DNA from: Ponticoccus alexandrii
GTDB lineage: Bacteria > Pseudomonadota > Alphaproteobacteria > Rhodobacterales > Rhodobacteraceae
DNA length: 64,000 nucleotides
NCBI RefSeq assembly: GCF_016806125.1
Contig: NZ_CP047166.1
Coordinates: 186,001-250,000, forward strand
Reading direction: 5' to 3'
The notes under the pieces are model-generated. The model was not told the origin of the DNA. It ran no database searches and was given only the letters and a program-made list of their open reading frames with translations. The position numbers and the translations under genes are program-made. Shown piece by piece: positions 34,756 through 43,024 of the stretch. Each line of letters opens with the position of its first letter. The stretch's first letter is position 1.

Positions 34756-35646
34756 GGCTGACCTTGGGAAGTTCGCGGCGTTGATGCTGGACATATCCTC
34801 GTGGCGCGGGTCTTTCAACTCTGGCCCGTCCGGGTGGGGTGGCAGAATGGGGCGGTCCGGCCGCAAACGGGCCGGCTTGCGAATCAGAATCGGGCGGTTT
34901 TGTGGCGCTGTCGGGGCGAGGTTTGGGCGCAATGATCACGCCAAAATCCGGATCTGTAATATTTCGTGAGGAAAGTTACTCATCTCAAAGATGTTTTGCG
35001 TCGAGGCACTAGGGTGCCATTGGATCTGGCCGGGCTGCGCGCCTTGGGCTTACCGTTCGCTGCTAAAGGGCAAGAGCATTGTTTCCTGAGAAAGAGGGTG
35101 GTCTCCGCAATGATGCAGAGCGTTGCGGCGCGGATTGTGGAGAAATTTGACCAAACCTTCAAAAAAATCTGGAATTGTCGCCACGGCCTTCGGCGGACCT
35201 TGGCGGCGGCAGCCGAATTGTTTCCCGCTCATCGGCTTCGGTGAGGCCCGTCCGACGATGGTGCCGGGGTGGGAAATCGCGATTTGACACGTCTTTCGGA
35301 GGCCAGAAGCCGAGTGAAAAACCTCGCTTTATTCCAGATGTTCGAGGCCCCCATTCAACCCAAAAGTGTATTACGTTGGCTCTGTTGACGGAAGGCAAAG
35401 GTCCATTCATAACAGCGTCGTACAGTGGATTTGACAGAATTTGGTCTCAATTCGCTGGGCTGCTGCGCTGGGGGTTGGTGCAATAGGTGAATTGGGAGTG
35501 TGCTGTGCGCACAGCGTCAGCTGGCGACTTCCCGACAGGCTGCGGTTGCTGGGCCGCAGGGCGCGCCAAAGTGGCGTGCCATGTCCGGGAAAAGCTGTTC
35601 GCTGCACTGGTTCCTCTCGTCTGTGATTGGCTCGAAGGAGGTCAAT
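34756..35646 (+). other. Long non-coding leader region upstream of exoY-like gene
   Basis: About 890 bp without a credible gene. It is visibly more AT-rich than its surroundings (for example near 34950-35010 and 35150-35170). A candidate promoter is TTGACG (35385-35390), a 17-nt spacer and CATAAC (35408-35413), which would give the transferase gene a leader of about 230 nt. Short open frames here (34966-35244 and 35175-35486) have poor starts and no recognisable protein signatures. A regulatory leader for polysaccharide synthesis is likely. Confidence 0.5.
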
Positions 35647-36339
35647 TTGTCTGTATACATGCGCCAGCCGATGCCAACGGCAGCCAAGATGGACGTCGGC
35701 GTCCGTAATACCCTGTCCGCTTCGTCGTACAGCCAGTTTTACCGCAATGGTCTGAAACGCGTCCTCGACATCGTTCTGGTGGTCCTGTCGGCCGTGCCCG
35801 CCCTGACAGTGGTGCTGTTCTGCGCCGTGCTGGTCGCGTTGGACGGCAAATCGCCGTTCTATACGCAGCTTCGCGTCGGCAGGGGCGGTCGGACCTTCCG
35901 CATGCTCAAGCTGCGCTCTATGGTGGCCGATGCAGACGCCCTGCTGGCCAAGCATCTGCAAGACGACCCGGCGGCCCAGGCCGAGTGGGCGCATACGCAA
36001 AAGCTGCGCAACGATCCCCGGATCACTTGGATCGGACGGATCATCCGCAAGACTTCGCTGGACGAGCTTCCGCAGCTTTGGAACGTCCTGATCGGCGACA
36101 TGAGCCTCGTCGGTCCGCGCCCGATGCTGCCCAGCCAGACCGACATCTATCCCGGCACGGCCTATTACGCGCTGCGGCCCGGCTTGACCGGTTTCTGGCA
36201 GGTCTCGGTGCGGCACGAGAGCTCTTTCGCCGAGCGTGCCCGCTATGACACGGCCTACCTGTGGGAGCTGTCGCTCCGCACGGATATCAGCGTGATGCTT
36301 CGGACTGTTCAGGTGGTCCTGCGCGGCACCGGCTGCTGA
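35647..36339 (+). CDS. ExoY-type undecaprenyl-phosphate sugar phosphotransferase
   Basis: The 230-aa priming enzyme transfers a sugar-1-phosphate, typically galactose, to undecaprenyl phosphate to start exopolysaccharide assembly. It has one membrane segment (VLDIVLVVLSAVPALTVVLF, about 37-56) and the family motifs FRMLKLRSM, RKTSLDELPQLWNVLIGDMS, LVGPRPM and LRPGLTGFWQV. The TTG at 35647 is chosen because AAGGAGG lies five bases upstream; the in-frame ATG at 35659 is 17 bases from it. It stands alone, 5 kb from the main glycan cluster. Confidence 0.92.
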   Translation: MSVYMRQPMPTAAKMDVGVRNTLSASSYSQFYRNGLKRVLDIVLVVLSAVPALTVVLFCAVLVALDGKSPFYTQLRVGRGGRTFRMLKLRSMVADADALLAKHLQDDPAAQAEWAHTQKLRNDPRITWIGRIIRKTSLDELPQLWNVLIGDMSLVGPRPMLPSQTDIYPGTAYYALRPGLTGFWQVSVRHESSFAERARYDTAYLWELSLRTDISVMLRTVQVVLRGTGC

Positions 36340-36420
36340 CCGGCTGACCCCGGAACCGCCGGAGGTCCGGGCAGGAACAGACGGGGCGCCAGGGCCAGTG
36401 CGCGCCACCCCTCGCAAAGA

Positions 36421-36453
36421 AAAACGCCGCGGCCAGGGCCGCGGCGTTTCTGT
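36421..36453. terminator. Bidirectional terminator between exoY-like gene and OmpA lipoprotein gene
   Basis: AAACGCCGCGGCC and GGCCGCGGCGTTT form a 13-bp stem with a two- to three-base loop, followed by CTGTTT and preceded by AAAGAAAA. Both strands therefore have a U-rich tail, as expected between convergent genes. Confidence 0.88.
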
Positions 36454-36474
36454 TTATCCGAAGCGAAGCCTGGA

Positions 36475-37143
36475 TCAGGCGTTCGGCAGGATCACGATTT
36501 CGACCCGGCGGTTCTGGGCCTTGCCCGCAGAGGTCAGGTTCGACGCGATGGGCTGGTCTTCGCCACGGCCGACGACGCTGAGGCGCGAGGACGGCACACC
36601 CTCGGAGACCAGCACGTTGGCGACCGACTGGGCGCGGCGCTGCGAGAGGTTCAGGTTGTAGGACGCATCGCCGTCAGAGTCGGTGTGGCCAATGACCTGC
36701 GCGGTGGTGTTCGGGTAGGCCAGCAAGCTCTGGGCGACGTCGCGCAGGTCGGAGACCAGCGTCGGGCGCAGGGTTGCGCTGTCGGTGGCGAAAAGGATGT
36801 CCTGCGGCATGGTGACGATCAGGCGGTCACCGGTGTTGCGGATGTCAACCTCGGATCCCAGCTGCTGGCGCAGCTCGGCGGCCTGCTTGTCCAGCTGGTT
36901 GCCGATGGCGGCACCGGCGGCTGCACCGACGAGGGCGCCCGCGACAGTGGCGCGGTTGCGTTCGCCGACATCGCTGCCACCCGCGGCGCGGCCCGCGAGG
37001 GCACCGGCGGCGGCCCCCAGCAGGGCGCCCTGCTTGGCCTTCTGGTTCGGGTCGTTCTGGAACATGCCGCTGCCATCGGTACAGCCGGCCAGGGCCAGCG
37101 CCAGGCCGGCGGTGATCAGGATAGGTTTGCAAGCTCGGATCAT
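36475..37143 (-). CDS. OmpA-family lipoprotein with glycine-zipper domain
   Basis: The 222-aa product has a lipoprotein signal peptide (ITAGLALALAGC, lipid-modified Cys near 21). Residues about 38-85 are glycine-zipper segments (GALLGAAAGALAGRAAGG and GALVGAAAGAAIGNQ) that can embed in or associate with membrane. The C-terminal OmpA domain (about 105-222) has ILFATDSATLRP, VIGHTDSDGDASYNLNLSQR and NRRVEIVI, binding peptidoglycan. Resembles YiaD/Pal-type outer-membrane lipoproteins that tether membrane to wall. Confidence 0.93.
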   Translation of the reverse strand: MIRACKPILITAGLALALAGCTDGSGMFQNDPNQKAKQGALLGAAAGALAGRAAGGSDVGERNRATVAGALVGAAAGAAIGNQLDKQAAELRQQLGSEVDIRNTGDRLIVTMPQDILFATDSATLRPTLVSDLRDVAQSLLAYPNTTAQVIGHTDSDGDASYNLNLSQRRAQSVANVLVSEGVPSSRLSVVGRGEDQPIASNLTSAGKAQNRRVEIVILPNA

Positions 37144-37298
37144 GGGTCTACTGTGCCTCTTCCGCATTGGGATATCATGCCCGCTTGGCGGACATCTGCG
37201 CATACGTAAACCGTATGTAGAGGGGCTGCGACTCCTGTCACCGGGAAAATCGGAAAACCTGCGCCAATCGGCGGAATGGCGCCCGGAAACAAGGGGGC

Positions 37299-38141
37299 TC
37301 AGGCCTCCAGCCGGACGGCCTCCCATGCCAGGATGGCGCGTTTGACCGGAAGGCCCCAGTGGTAGCCGCCCAGCCCGCCGGACTTGCGCAGCGCGCGGTG
37401 GCAGGGGATCAGGTAGCTGATCGGGTTGCGCCCGACCGCCGTGCCGACCGCCCGCACCGCCTTGGGATGGCCCACCGCCTGCGCGATTTCCGAGTAGGTG
37501 GTCACATGGCCCGAAGGGATCTGCATCAGCGCCTCCCAGACCTTGATCTGGAACGGCGCCCCGATCATGTAAAGCGGCACCGGCCCATCCTGCGCGACGC
37601 CGAAGGCCCTTAGGACCCAGGGGCGCAGACGCATGGGATCCTCGGTGAAAAGGGCCTTGGGCCACCGCGAGACGAGGTCTTCCATGGCCGCCTCCTCCGT
37701 GGTCTCTGCGGCAAATGCGATGCCGCAGAGACCCTTCTCGGTTCCCATGACCAGCGCCGGGCCAAAGGGGCTTTCGAACCAGCCCCAGTATATCACCAGC
37801 CCCTCGCCCGCGCGGGCGAAGTCGCCGGGGCTCATGGCCTCCCATCGCAGAAAGAGGTCGTGCAGGCGCCCGCTGCCCGACAGGCCGGTGGCCAGCGCCG
37901 TGTCCAGCGTCGTGAAGCGGTCCGCCAGCAGGCACTTGGCGTGTCCCAGCGTCAGGTACTGGCGGTAGCGCTTCGGAGAGACCCCGGCCCAGGCGCTGAA
38001 GAGGCGCTGGAAATGCGCGGTGCTCATGCCCATCTCTGCCGCGATCTGATCCAGCGAGGCCTGCGGGCCAAGGCGGTCGACCACCTCGATGGCGCGGCCC
38101 ATGACCTTGTAGTGATAGCTGTCGGTGTCGTCCTTGGGCAT
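37299..38141 (-). CDS. Ada-like protein: AraC-type HTH plus methylated-DNA--cysteine methyltransferase
   Basis: The 280-aa protein combines an AraC-type DNA-binding part (about 15-105, SLDQIAAEMGMSTAHFQRLF) with a C-terminal O6-alkylguanine-DNA alkyltransferase domain (about 115-280) carrying the active-site IPCHRALRKSGGLGGY and the helix VGTAVGRNPISYL. It lacks the N-terminal zinc domain of E. coli Ada that senses methylphosphotriesters. It would repair O6-methylguanine by suicidal transfer and may regulate genes. It is divergent from the endonuclease III gene; alkB is elsewhere in the window. Confidence 0.93.
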   Translation of the reverse strand: MPKDDTDSYHYKVMGRAIEVVDRLGPQASLDQIAAEMGMSTAHFQRLFSAWAGVSPKRYRQYLTLGHAKCLLADRFTTLDTALATGLSGSGRLHDLFLRWEAMSPGDFARAGEGLVIYWGWFESPFGPALVMGTEKGLCGIAFAAETTEEAAMEDLVSRWPKALFTEDPMRLRPWVLRAFGVAQDGPVPLYMIGAPFQIKVWEALMQIPSGHVTTYSEIAQAVGHPKAVRAVGTAVGRNPISYLIPCHRALRKSGGLGGYHWGLPVKRAILAWEAVRLEA

Positions 38142-38220
38142 CGTCTCTCTCCGTCGCGGATGTTGCCAGGATAGCCCGGCGCAGGCTGTGCCGCGACCCG
38201 GATGTTGCGCAAGCGGCGGG

Positions 38221-38312
38221 CCGGGCCAGAGGTATTTGTGCCAGGAAGAAACAGGGGTGCGGCCCGGGGCGGGCGTCGGTCCGTTATTGAGTATTTTTAC
38301 AGAGAAGAAGCC
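38221..38312 (+). repeat. Two degenerate copies of the TATTT/GAAGAA intergenic module
   Basis: CAGAGGTATTTGTGCCAGGAAGAAACAGG (38228-38256 region) and TTGAGTATTTTTACAGAGAAGAAGCC (38287-38312) sit in tandem in the 258-bp divergent gap before nth. They resemble the tail of the modules at 5759 and 56636 without the strong hairpin. No promoter is evident to me in this gap. Confidence 0.5.
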
Positions 38313-38399
38313 AGGCGTCTTGGCCCTGCGGCGATCTGGATTGCCCCGGGGCGCGGCTTTGTCTTGCGGCGCGCTGTGGCAATTGGCATGAGGGGCCGC

Positions 38400-39044
38400 A
38401 TGGCGAAACAGCTTGATTATCATACCCTGCGAGAGATCTTCACGCGCTTCCGCGATTCCGAGCCGGAACCGAAGGGCGAGTTGAACCACGTCAACGCCTA
38501 TACGCTGGTCGTCGCGGTGGCGCTTTCGGCACAGGCCACGGATGCCGGGGTGAACAGGGCCACCGCGCGGCTTTTCGAGATTGCCGATACCCCGGAGAAG
38601 ATGCTGGCGCTTGGCGAAGAGGGGGTCATCGAGCACATCAAGACCATCGGTCTGTTCCGCAACAAGGCGAAGAATGTCATCAAGCTGAGCCGCATCCTTG
38701 TCGAGGATTACGGCGGCGTGGTGCCCTGTTCGCGGGCCGCGCTGGAAAGCCTGCCGGGTGTCGGGCGCAAGACCGCCAATGTGGTGCTGAACATGTGGTG
38801 GCATTATCCGGCGCAGGCGGTGGACACGCATATCTTCCGCCTTGGCAACCGGACCGGCATCTGCCCCGGCAAGGACGTGGTCGCCGTCGAGCGCGCCATC
38901 GAGGATCACATTCCGGTCGATTTCCAGCAGCATGCCCATCACTGGATGATCCTGCACGGCCGTTACATCTGTGTCGCGCGCAAACCCAAATGCGGGGCCT
39001 GCCTGATCCGCGACCTCTGCCCCTTCGAGGAGAAGACCCAATGA
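38400..39044 (+). CDS. nth: Endonuclease III (DNA N-glycosylase/AP lyase)
   Basis: The 214-aa base-excision repair enzyme removes oxidised pyrimidines and cleaves at abasic sites. The helix-hairpin-helix LPGVGRKTANVV (about 117-128) supplies the catalytic Lys, followed by the catalytic Asp in AVDTHIFRLGNR. The C-terminal iron-sulfur cluster ligands CX6CX2CX5C are intact (CVARKPKCGACLIRDLC). Start at 38400 is preferred because GAGGGG lies four bases upstream. The stop overlaps the kinase ATG (ATGA). Confidence 0.96.
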   Translation: MAKQLDYHTLREIFTRFRDSEPEPKGELNHVNAYTLVVAVALSAQATDAGVNRATARLFEIADTPEKMLALGEEGVIEHIKTIGLFRNKAKNVIKLSRILVEDYGGVVPCSRAALESLPGVGRKTANVVLNMWWHYPAQAVDTHIFRLGNRTGICPGKDVVAVERAIEDHIPVDFQQHAHHWMILHGRYICVARKPKCGACLIRDLCPFEEKTQ

Positions 39045-40030
39045 AGAAGTACCAGGTTGTCGGCATCGGCAACGCCGTCGTCGACGTTCTGACCCGTGCT
39101 GACGACAGCTTTCTCGAACACATGGGCGTCACCAAGGGCATCATGCAGCTGGTCGAGCGCGAGCGCGCCGAGACGCTGTATGGTGCGATGGAGGGGCGAG
39201 TTCAGGCGCCCGGCGGCTCGGTCGCGAACACCCTGGCCGGGATCGGCAACCTTGGCCTGCGGACCGCCTTCATCGGGCGGGTGCATGACGACGCTCTGGG
39301 CCGCTTCTACGCCGATGCCATGGCGAAGGACGGCACCGATTTTGTGAACCCGCCGGTTCCGGGGGGAGAGCTGCCGACCTCGCGGTCGATGATCTTCGTC
39401 TCGCCCGATGGCGAACGGTCGATGAACACCTACCTCGGCATCTCGGCGGAGCTTGGCCCCGACGACGTGGCCGAAGCGGTGGCGGGCGAGGCAGAGGTAG
39501 TCTTTCTGGAAGGCTACCTCTTCGACAAGCCGAAGGGGAAAGAGGCCTTCCTGAAGGCGGCGCGGGCCTGTCGCGCGGCGGGTGGCAAGGCGGGGATCGC
39601 CATCTCGGACCCCTTCTGCGTCGAGCGGCACCGCGACGATTTCCTGCGCCTGATCGAGCACGAGATGGACTTCGTGATCGGCAACGAGGCCGAGATCCGC
39701 TCGCTCTACCAGAACGGCGATCTCGAGGCGGATCTGGCGGCGGTCGGTGCGATCTGCCCGCTGGTGGTCTGCACGCGGTCGGGGGACGGGGTGACGATCC
39801 TGCACCAGGGCACGCGCACCGAGGTGCCGGTGAAGAAGGTCGTGCCGGTGGATGCCACCGGGGCGGGCGATCAGTTCGCCGCCGGGTTCCTGTACGGGCT
39901 GGTCACCGGCTGCGACATGGGCCGGGCCGGGGCCATGGGCACGGTCGCGGCGGGCGAGGTCATTGGCCACATGGGGCCGCGGCCCGAGGCGAACCTTCAG
40001 GCGCTCTTCCGCCAAAAGGGTCTGATCTGA
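39041..40030 (+). CDS. PfkB-family kinase, adenosine kinase-like
   Basis: The 329-aa ribokinase-type enzyme has GIGNAVVDVL at the N-terminus, the substrate-binding GGSVANTLAGIGNLG (about 57-71), and the PfkB signature DATGAGDQFAAGFLYG (about 273-288) with the catalytic Asp. The overall pattern, including ISDPFCVERHRDDF and FVIGNEAE, fits the adenosine kinase branch that bacteria annotate in this position. Substrate is not proven. It is coupled to nth by ATGA. Confidence 0.9.
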   Translation: MKKYQVVGIGNAVVDVLTRADDSFLEHMGVTKGIMQLVERERAETLYGAMEGRVQAPGGSVANTLAGIGNLGLRTAFIGRVHDDALGRFYADAMAKDGTDFVNPPVPGGELPTSRSMIFVSPDGERSMNTYLGISAELGPDDVAEAVAGEAEVVFLEGYLFDKPKGKEAFLKAARACRAAGGKAGIAISDPFCVERHRDDFLRLIEHEMDFVIGNEAEIRSLYQNGDLEADLAAVGAICPLVVCTRSGDGVTILHQGTRTEVPVKKVVPVDATGAGDQFAAGFLYGLVTGCDMGRAGAMGTVAAGEVIGHMGPRPEANLQALFRQKGLI

Positions 40031-40176
40031 GCGGAGCCACGCCGGCCCTGCCGGTCGTGCCCGGGGAGGGCAGGCGGATTTCACGCCTTTTTCACGTAGC
40101 GCCCCTTTTGCATTTCCGGCGGCCCTGTAGCCTGAAACCCTGACCGGCGCGGTCGGATTTCGGGTTTGGGGATTTC

Positions 40177-41352
40177 ATGACGACCTACATTCTGCTCAGG
40201 GACCGAAGCGGCAACTGGCGCCGCCCCGCCGTGTCGCTCGGGCCGCGGATCGAGCCGCGCGATCCGGCTCGGCCCGCCGAGCCTTTCATCGAGGTTGCGG
40301 ACCTGTCGCCCGGCGATCTGCGCGAGTCCATGCGCGATGAGACGGTGCTGACCGCGAGCCCCGCCATGCCGACCCGGCTGATCAGCCCGGCGCCGCTGGA
40401 CGGGCTGCGCGACGAGGCCGCCGAGGCAGGCTGGGGGCTGCGCGCCATCGGGGCCGATCGCACCCCGCTGTGCGGGCAGGGCGCGCGGGTGGCGCTGCTG
40501 GATACCGGGCTGGATGTCGCACATCCGGCCTTTCACGGGGTCACGGTGACAGGCCGCGATTTCGCCGGCACGGGGCTGGAGGATGCCAATGGCCACGGCA
40601 CGCATGTGGCGGCCACGATCCTCGGTCGGGACCTTGGCGGGGTCCGCATCGGCGTGGCCCGGGGCGTCACCGAGCTGCTGGTCGGCAAGGCCCTTGCGGA
40701 CAACGGATTGGGGCGGTCCGACGACTTCCTGAACGCGGTGCTCTGGGCCTTGCAGGAAAAGGCCGATGTTCTTGGCTTCTCGCTGTGCTTCGACACTGTC
40801 GCCCATGTCATGGCGTTGATCGAGGAAGGCTATCCGCAAAGCCTTGCCACCGCCTCTGCGGTGCATGCATATCGCGGCAACCTGCGGGTCTTCGAGATGA
40901 TCCTCGACATGCTCGGCGGCGACTCGGGCACGCTGATCCTTGGCGCGGTGGGCAACGACAGCCTTCGGGTGATCTCGGAGGTCTTCGAGACCGGTCCGGC
41001 GGCCCCCGCGGCGGCGCGTGGTGTCCTGTCGGTTGCGGCGCTGGGACGGGATGAGGGCGCCCTGACCCCGGCGCCCTTCTCGAACCTCGGGGCGGCGCTT
41101 TGCGCGCCCGGAGAAGGGGTGGTCTCTGCCGCGATGGGGGGCGGCACACGGGTGCTGAACGGCACATCCATGGCGATGGCCCATGTGGCTGGGATCGCGG
41201 CGCTTTGGGTGCAGCGGCTGCACGAAGGCAGCGAGGCCGTGACCGCCCTCAGCCTGGCGGACCGGCTGATCAGCGGCGCCACGCGCAGCGGGTTTGGCCC
41301 GGCGTCGTCCCGCGTGGACATCGGCCACGGCCGGGTGCGGGCGCCGCGCTGA
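40177..41352 (+). CDS. S8 family (subtilisin-like) serine peptidase without signal peptide
   Basis: The 391-aa subtilase keeps the Asp-His-Ser triad in order: Asp109 in LLDTGLD, His140 in NGHGTHVA and Ser331 in NGTSMAMAHVAG; the oxyanion Asn is in GAVGND. The first about 95 residues show no signal peptide and no clear I9 propeptide, so it appears cytoplasmic or is exported by another route. Isolated gene, with a terminator directly after it. Substrate unknown. Confidence 0.9.
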   Translation: MTTYILLRDRSGNWRRPAVSLGPRIEPRDPARPAEPFIEVADLSPGDLRESMRDETVLTASPAMPTRLISPAPLDGLRDEAAEAGWGLRAIGADRTPLCGQGARVALLDTGLDVAHPAFHGVTVTGRDFAGTGLEDANGHGTHVAATILGRDLGGVRIGVARGVTELLVGKALADNGLGRSDDFLNAVLWALQEKADVLGFSLCFDTVAHVMALIEEGYPQSLATASAVHAYRGNLRVFEMILDMLGGDSGTLILGAVGNDSLRVISEVFETGPAAPAAARGVLSVAALGRDEGALTPAPFSNLGAALCAPGEGVVSAAMGGGTRVLNGTSMAMAHVAGIAALWVQRLHEGSEAVTALSLADRLISGATRSGFGPASSRVDIGHGRVRAPR

Positions 41353-41358
41353 CAGCAA

Positions 41359-41386
41359 AAAGGCCCCGGCGGCTGCCGGGGCCCGG
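41359..41386. terminator. Hairpin terminator after subtilase gene
   Basis: GGCCCCGGC and GCCGGGGCC arms (about 41362-41383), preceded by CAAAAA, give a strong stem shortly after the subtilase stop. The A-run makes it a proper U-tailed terminator for the reverse-strand hsp20 gene that converges here. Confidence 0.75.
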
Positions 41387-41406
41387 TCTGTGGGCGGCGC
41401 GACGGG

Positions 41407-41880
41407 TCAGTTGACCGTTTCGGCGTCCACCACGTCTTTCTGGACGGCCACCGACTGCGGGCGGGCAATCTCGATCCGGCGCGGTTTCAGCGCCTCGGGG
41501 ATCTCGCGTTGCAGGTCGATGTGCAGCATGCCGTTCTCGTGCAGGGCGCCCGAGACGCGGACATGATCGGCCAGTTGGAAGCGGCGCTCGAAGGCGCGGG
41601 TGGCAATGCCGCGGTGCAGGAAGCTGCGGCTTTCGTTCTCTTCGGCCTTGCGGGCCGAGACGACCAGTGCCTGCTCTTTCACCTCGACCGACAGGTCGCT
41701 TTCGGCGAAGCCGGCCACGGCGATCGAGATGCGGTAGGCATCATCCGCCGTCTTCTCGATGTTGTAGGGGGGGTAGCCCGCCTGCGTGGTGTCGCTGGCC
41801 AGAACGCGATCCATCATCTGGGCGATCTGGTCGAACCCGACGGTCGAGCGGTAGAGCGGTGCAAAATCGAAATGTCGCAT
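41407..41880 (-). CDS. Small heat-shock protein Hsp20 (IbpA-like)
   Basis: The 157-aa ATP-independent chaperone holds unfolding proteins. The alpha-crystallin domain is about 35-125 (YPPYNIEKTADDAYRISIAVAG and the FHRGIATRAFERRF-like segment, here LHRGIATRAFERRFQLADHV), followed by a C-terminal tail with the IEIARPQ stretch. The N-terminus MRHFDFAPLYRSTVGFD is typical of class A bacterial sHsps. Start 41880 is set by GGAGGA before the ATG. Expression appears doubly heat-controlled: an RpoH-like promoter and a ROSE-like leader. Confidence 0.95.
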   Translation of the reverse strand: MRHFDFAPLYRSTVGFDQIAQMMDRVLASDTTQAGYPPYNIEKTADDAYRISIAVAGFAESDLSVEVKEQALVVSARKAEENESRSFLHRGIATRAFERRFQLADHVRVSGALHENGMLHIDLQREIPEALKPRRIEIARPQSVAVQKDVVDAETVN

Positions 41881-41965
41881 GGAATCCTCCGTTGAGCGAT
41901 CCTGTTCATGTGCGGCGCCTTCCCATGGGGGACAGGCGTCTTGGGTTGCGCGGGACCCTGTCTCA
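41881..41965 (-). promoter_or_regulatory. ROSE-like RNA thermometer in the hsp20 leader
   Basis: In the mRNA, UCGCU (41899-41895) lies four bases before the Shine-Dalgarno GGAGGA (41890-41885). GGAUCGCUC can pair with GGAGGAUUC so that U-A, C-G, C-G, U-A and C-G pairs cover the ribosome site while the G of UCGCU bulges, the hallmark UYGCU arrangement of ROSE elements. An upstream stem GACAGG/CCUGUC (41962-41957 with 41936-41931) gives a second hairpin. ROSE elements are known in leaders of alphaproteobacterial small heat-shock genes. Folding was done by eye. Confidence 0.65.
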
Positions 41966-41983
41966 GGCATCCCGGTGTGATTG

Positions 41984-42011
41984 ATTTGGGAAGCGTTCCG
42001 GCGGTTTCAAG
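41984..42011 (-). promoter_or_regulatory. RpoH (sigma-32)-type promoter of hsp20
   Basis: Reverse strand: CTTGAAA (42011-42005), a 14-nt spacer, and CCCAAAT (41990-41984), close to the sigma-32 pattern CTTGAAA-N11-16-CCCATNT. Transcription would start near 41976, giving a leader of about 95 nt that contains the ROSE-like hairpins. Confidence 0.6.
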
Positions 42012-42074
42012 AGCGCAGGTCGCGCGTTTTCCTGAAAAGAAAACGGTCCGAAATCTCTGGAAGACTTCGGCGCG

Positions 42075-42869
42075 TCACGGTCGGATGAAACGGGCGCCCG
42101 TATCGCGGCGGGTGCCCGCCTGCATTGGCTCCAGCCCGGCCCCGCTGTCCGCCTGCGACTCCAGCGCGTCGCGCAGCGTGGCGAGCGGTTCGGCAAGGTC
42201 CAGCGCCAGCGAGACCGGCGCGCCGTTGGCTTCGGCCTTGGCCGAGACGACCGAGACGATGCGCGCCAGCCCGTCCTCTCCGAAGCGGAACACCGGAGAG
42301 CCGGAAGCGCCGAAGTCCACGGTACAGGACAGGATCAGGATCGCGTCCTGCAGGGAAATCACATCGCACAGCTCTTGCAGGGAGGGCGCCTCGGAACGGT
42401 TATGCGCGTAAGAGACGACGCCGACGCGGTCGCCGGTGCCGGGCCGGGGGCCGGTATCGAAAGGGATGACGGTGGTGTTTCGGATCGGGTGTTGCAGGCG
42501 GATCAGGGCAAGGTCGCGGCTGACGCGCCGCGCGTCCGAGGGGGCGTCGTAGGCGTAGTCCGGGTGGGCAACCGCGCGGCGTACGCGACGGTAGGCGGCG
42601 GCTCGTCCGTTGCGCCATCCCGCCAGGAACTGGATCTGGTCCTCAGGCACCCGCGCGCCGGTTTCGGTGTCAAACAGGCAATGCGCGGCGGTCACGACGA
42701 TATCGGGTTCGATCAGGGCGCCGGTGCAGAAGGCCTTGCCCGCGATTTCCAGCCGACCGACGGCTTCCCATTGCCGCCCGTCCTGGCGCGAGCCCAACGA
42801 GAGCAGGCCCTCTGCCGGGGCCATGGCGCCCCAGAGCAGCAAAAGGAAGGAAAGAAGTAATCGTTGCAT
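42075..42869 (-). CDS. Secreted trypsin-like serine protease (S1 family)
   Basis: The 264-aa product has a signal peptide (MQRLLLSFLLLLWGAMAPA-EG). The catalytic triad is His63 in VVTAAHC, Asp119 in SRDLALIRL and Ser191 in GASGSPVF; the usual GDSGGP is altered to GASGSP, with Ala replacing the Asp that normally precedes Ser. VEPDIVVTAAHC-like strand (IEPDIVVTAAHC) and paired cysteines support a folded S1 domain. Start 42869 is preferred over 42884 because of GCGGGA upstream and the better signal peptide. Substrate unknown. Confidence 0.88.
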   Translation of the reverse strand: MQRLLLSFLLLLWGAMAPAEGLLSLGSRQDGRQWEAVGRLEIAGKAFCTGALIEPDIVVTAAHCLFDTETGARVPEDQIQFLAGWRNGRAAAYRRVRRAVAHPDYAYDAPSDARRVSRDLALIRLQHPIRNTTVIPFDTGPRPGTGDRVGVVSYAHNRSEAPSLQELCDVISLQDAILILSCTVDFGASGSPVFRFGEDGLARIVSVVSAKAEANGAPVSLALDLAEPLATLRDALESQADSGAGLEPMQAGTRRDTGARFIRP

Positions 42870-43024
42870 TTGAATCCCGCTCATCTGCGACGGCTCTAGG
42901 CGCAGTCTTGGGCGAAAATGCGGCAAACGCCGCCCAGGACGCAACGTCAGGCGGGACCGCGCGCGGCATTCCGGGGCAACGGATGGCCACTCTCACCCGG
43001 AAACCGCAGAGCGGTGCCTTGCTG

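Noticed and set aside
34966-35244. Small gene in the gap before the exoY-like gene
   Set aside because: Starts with GTG without a ribosome site, composition is unlike neighbouring genes, and no conserved motif is visible.
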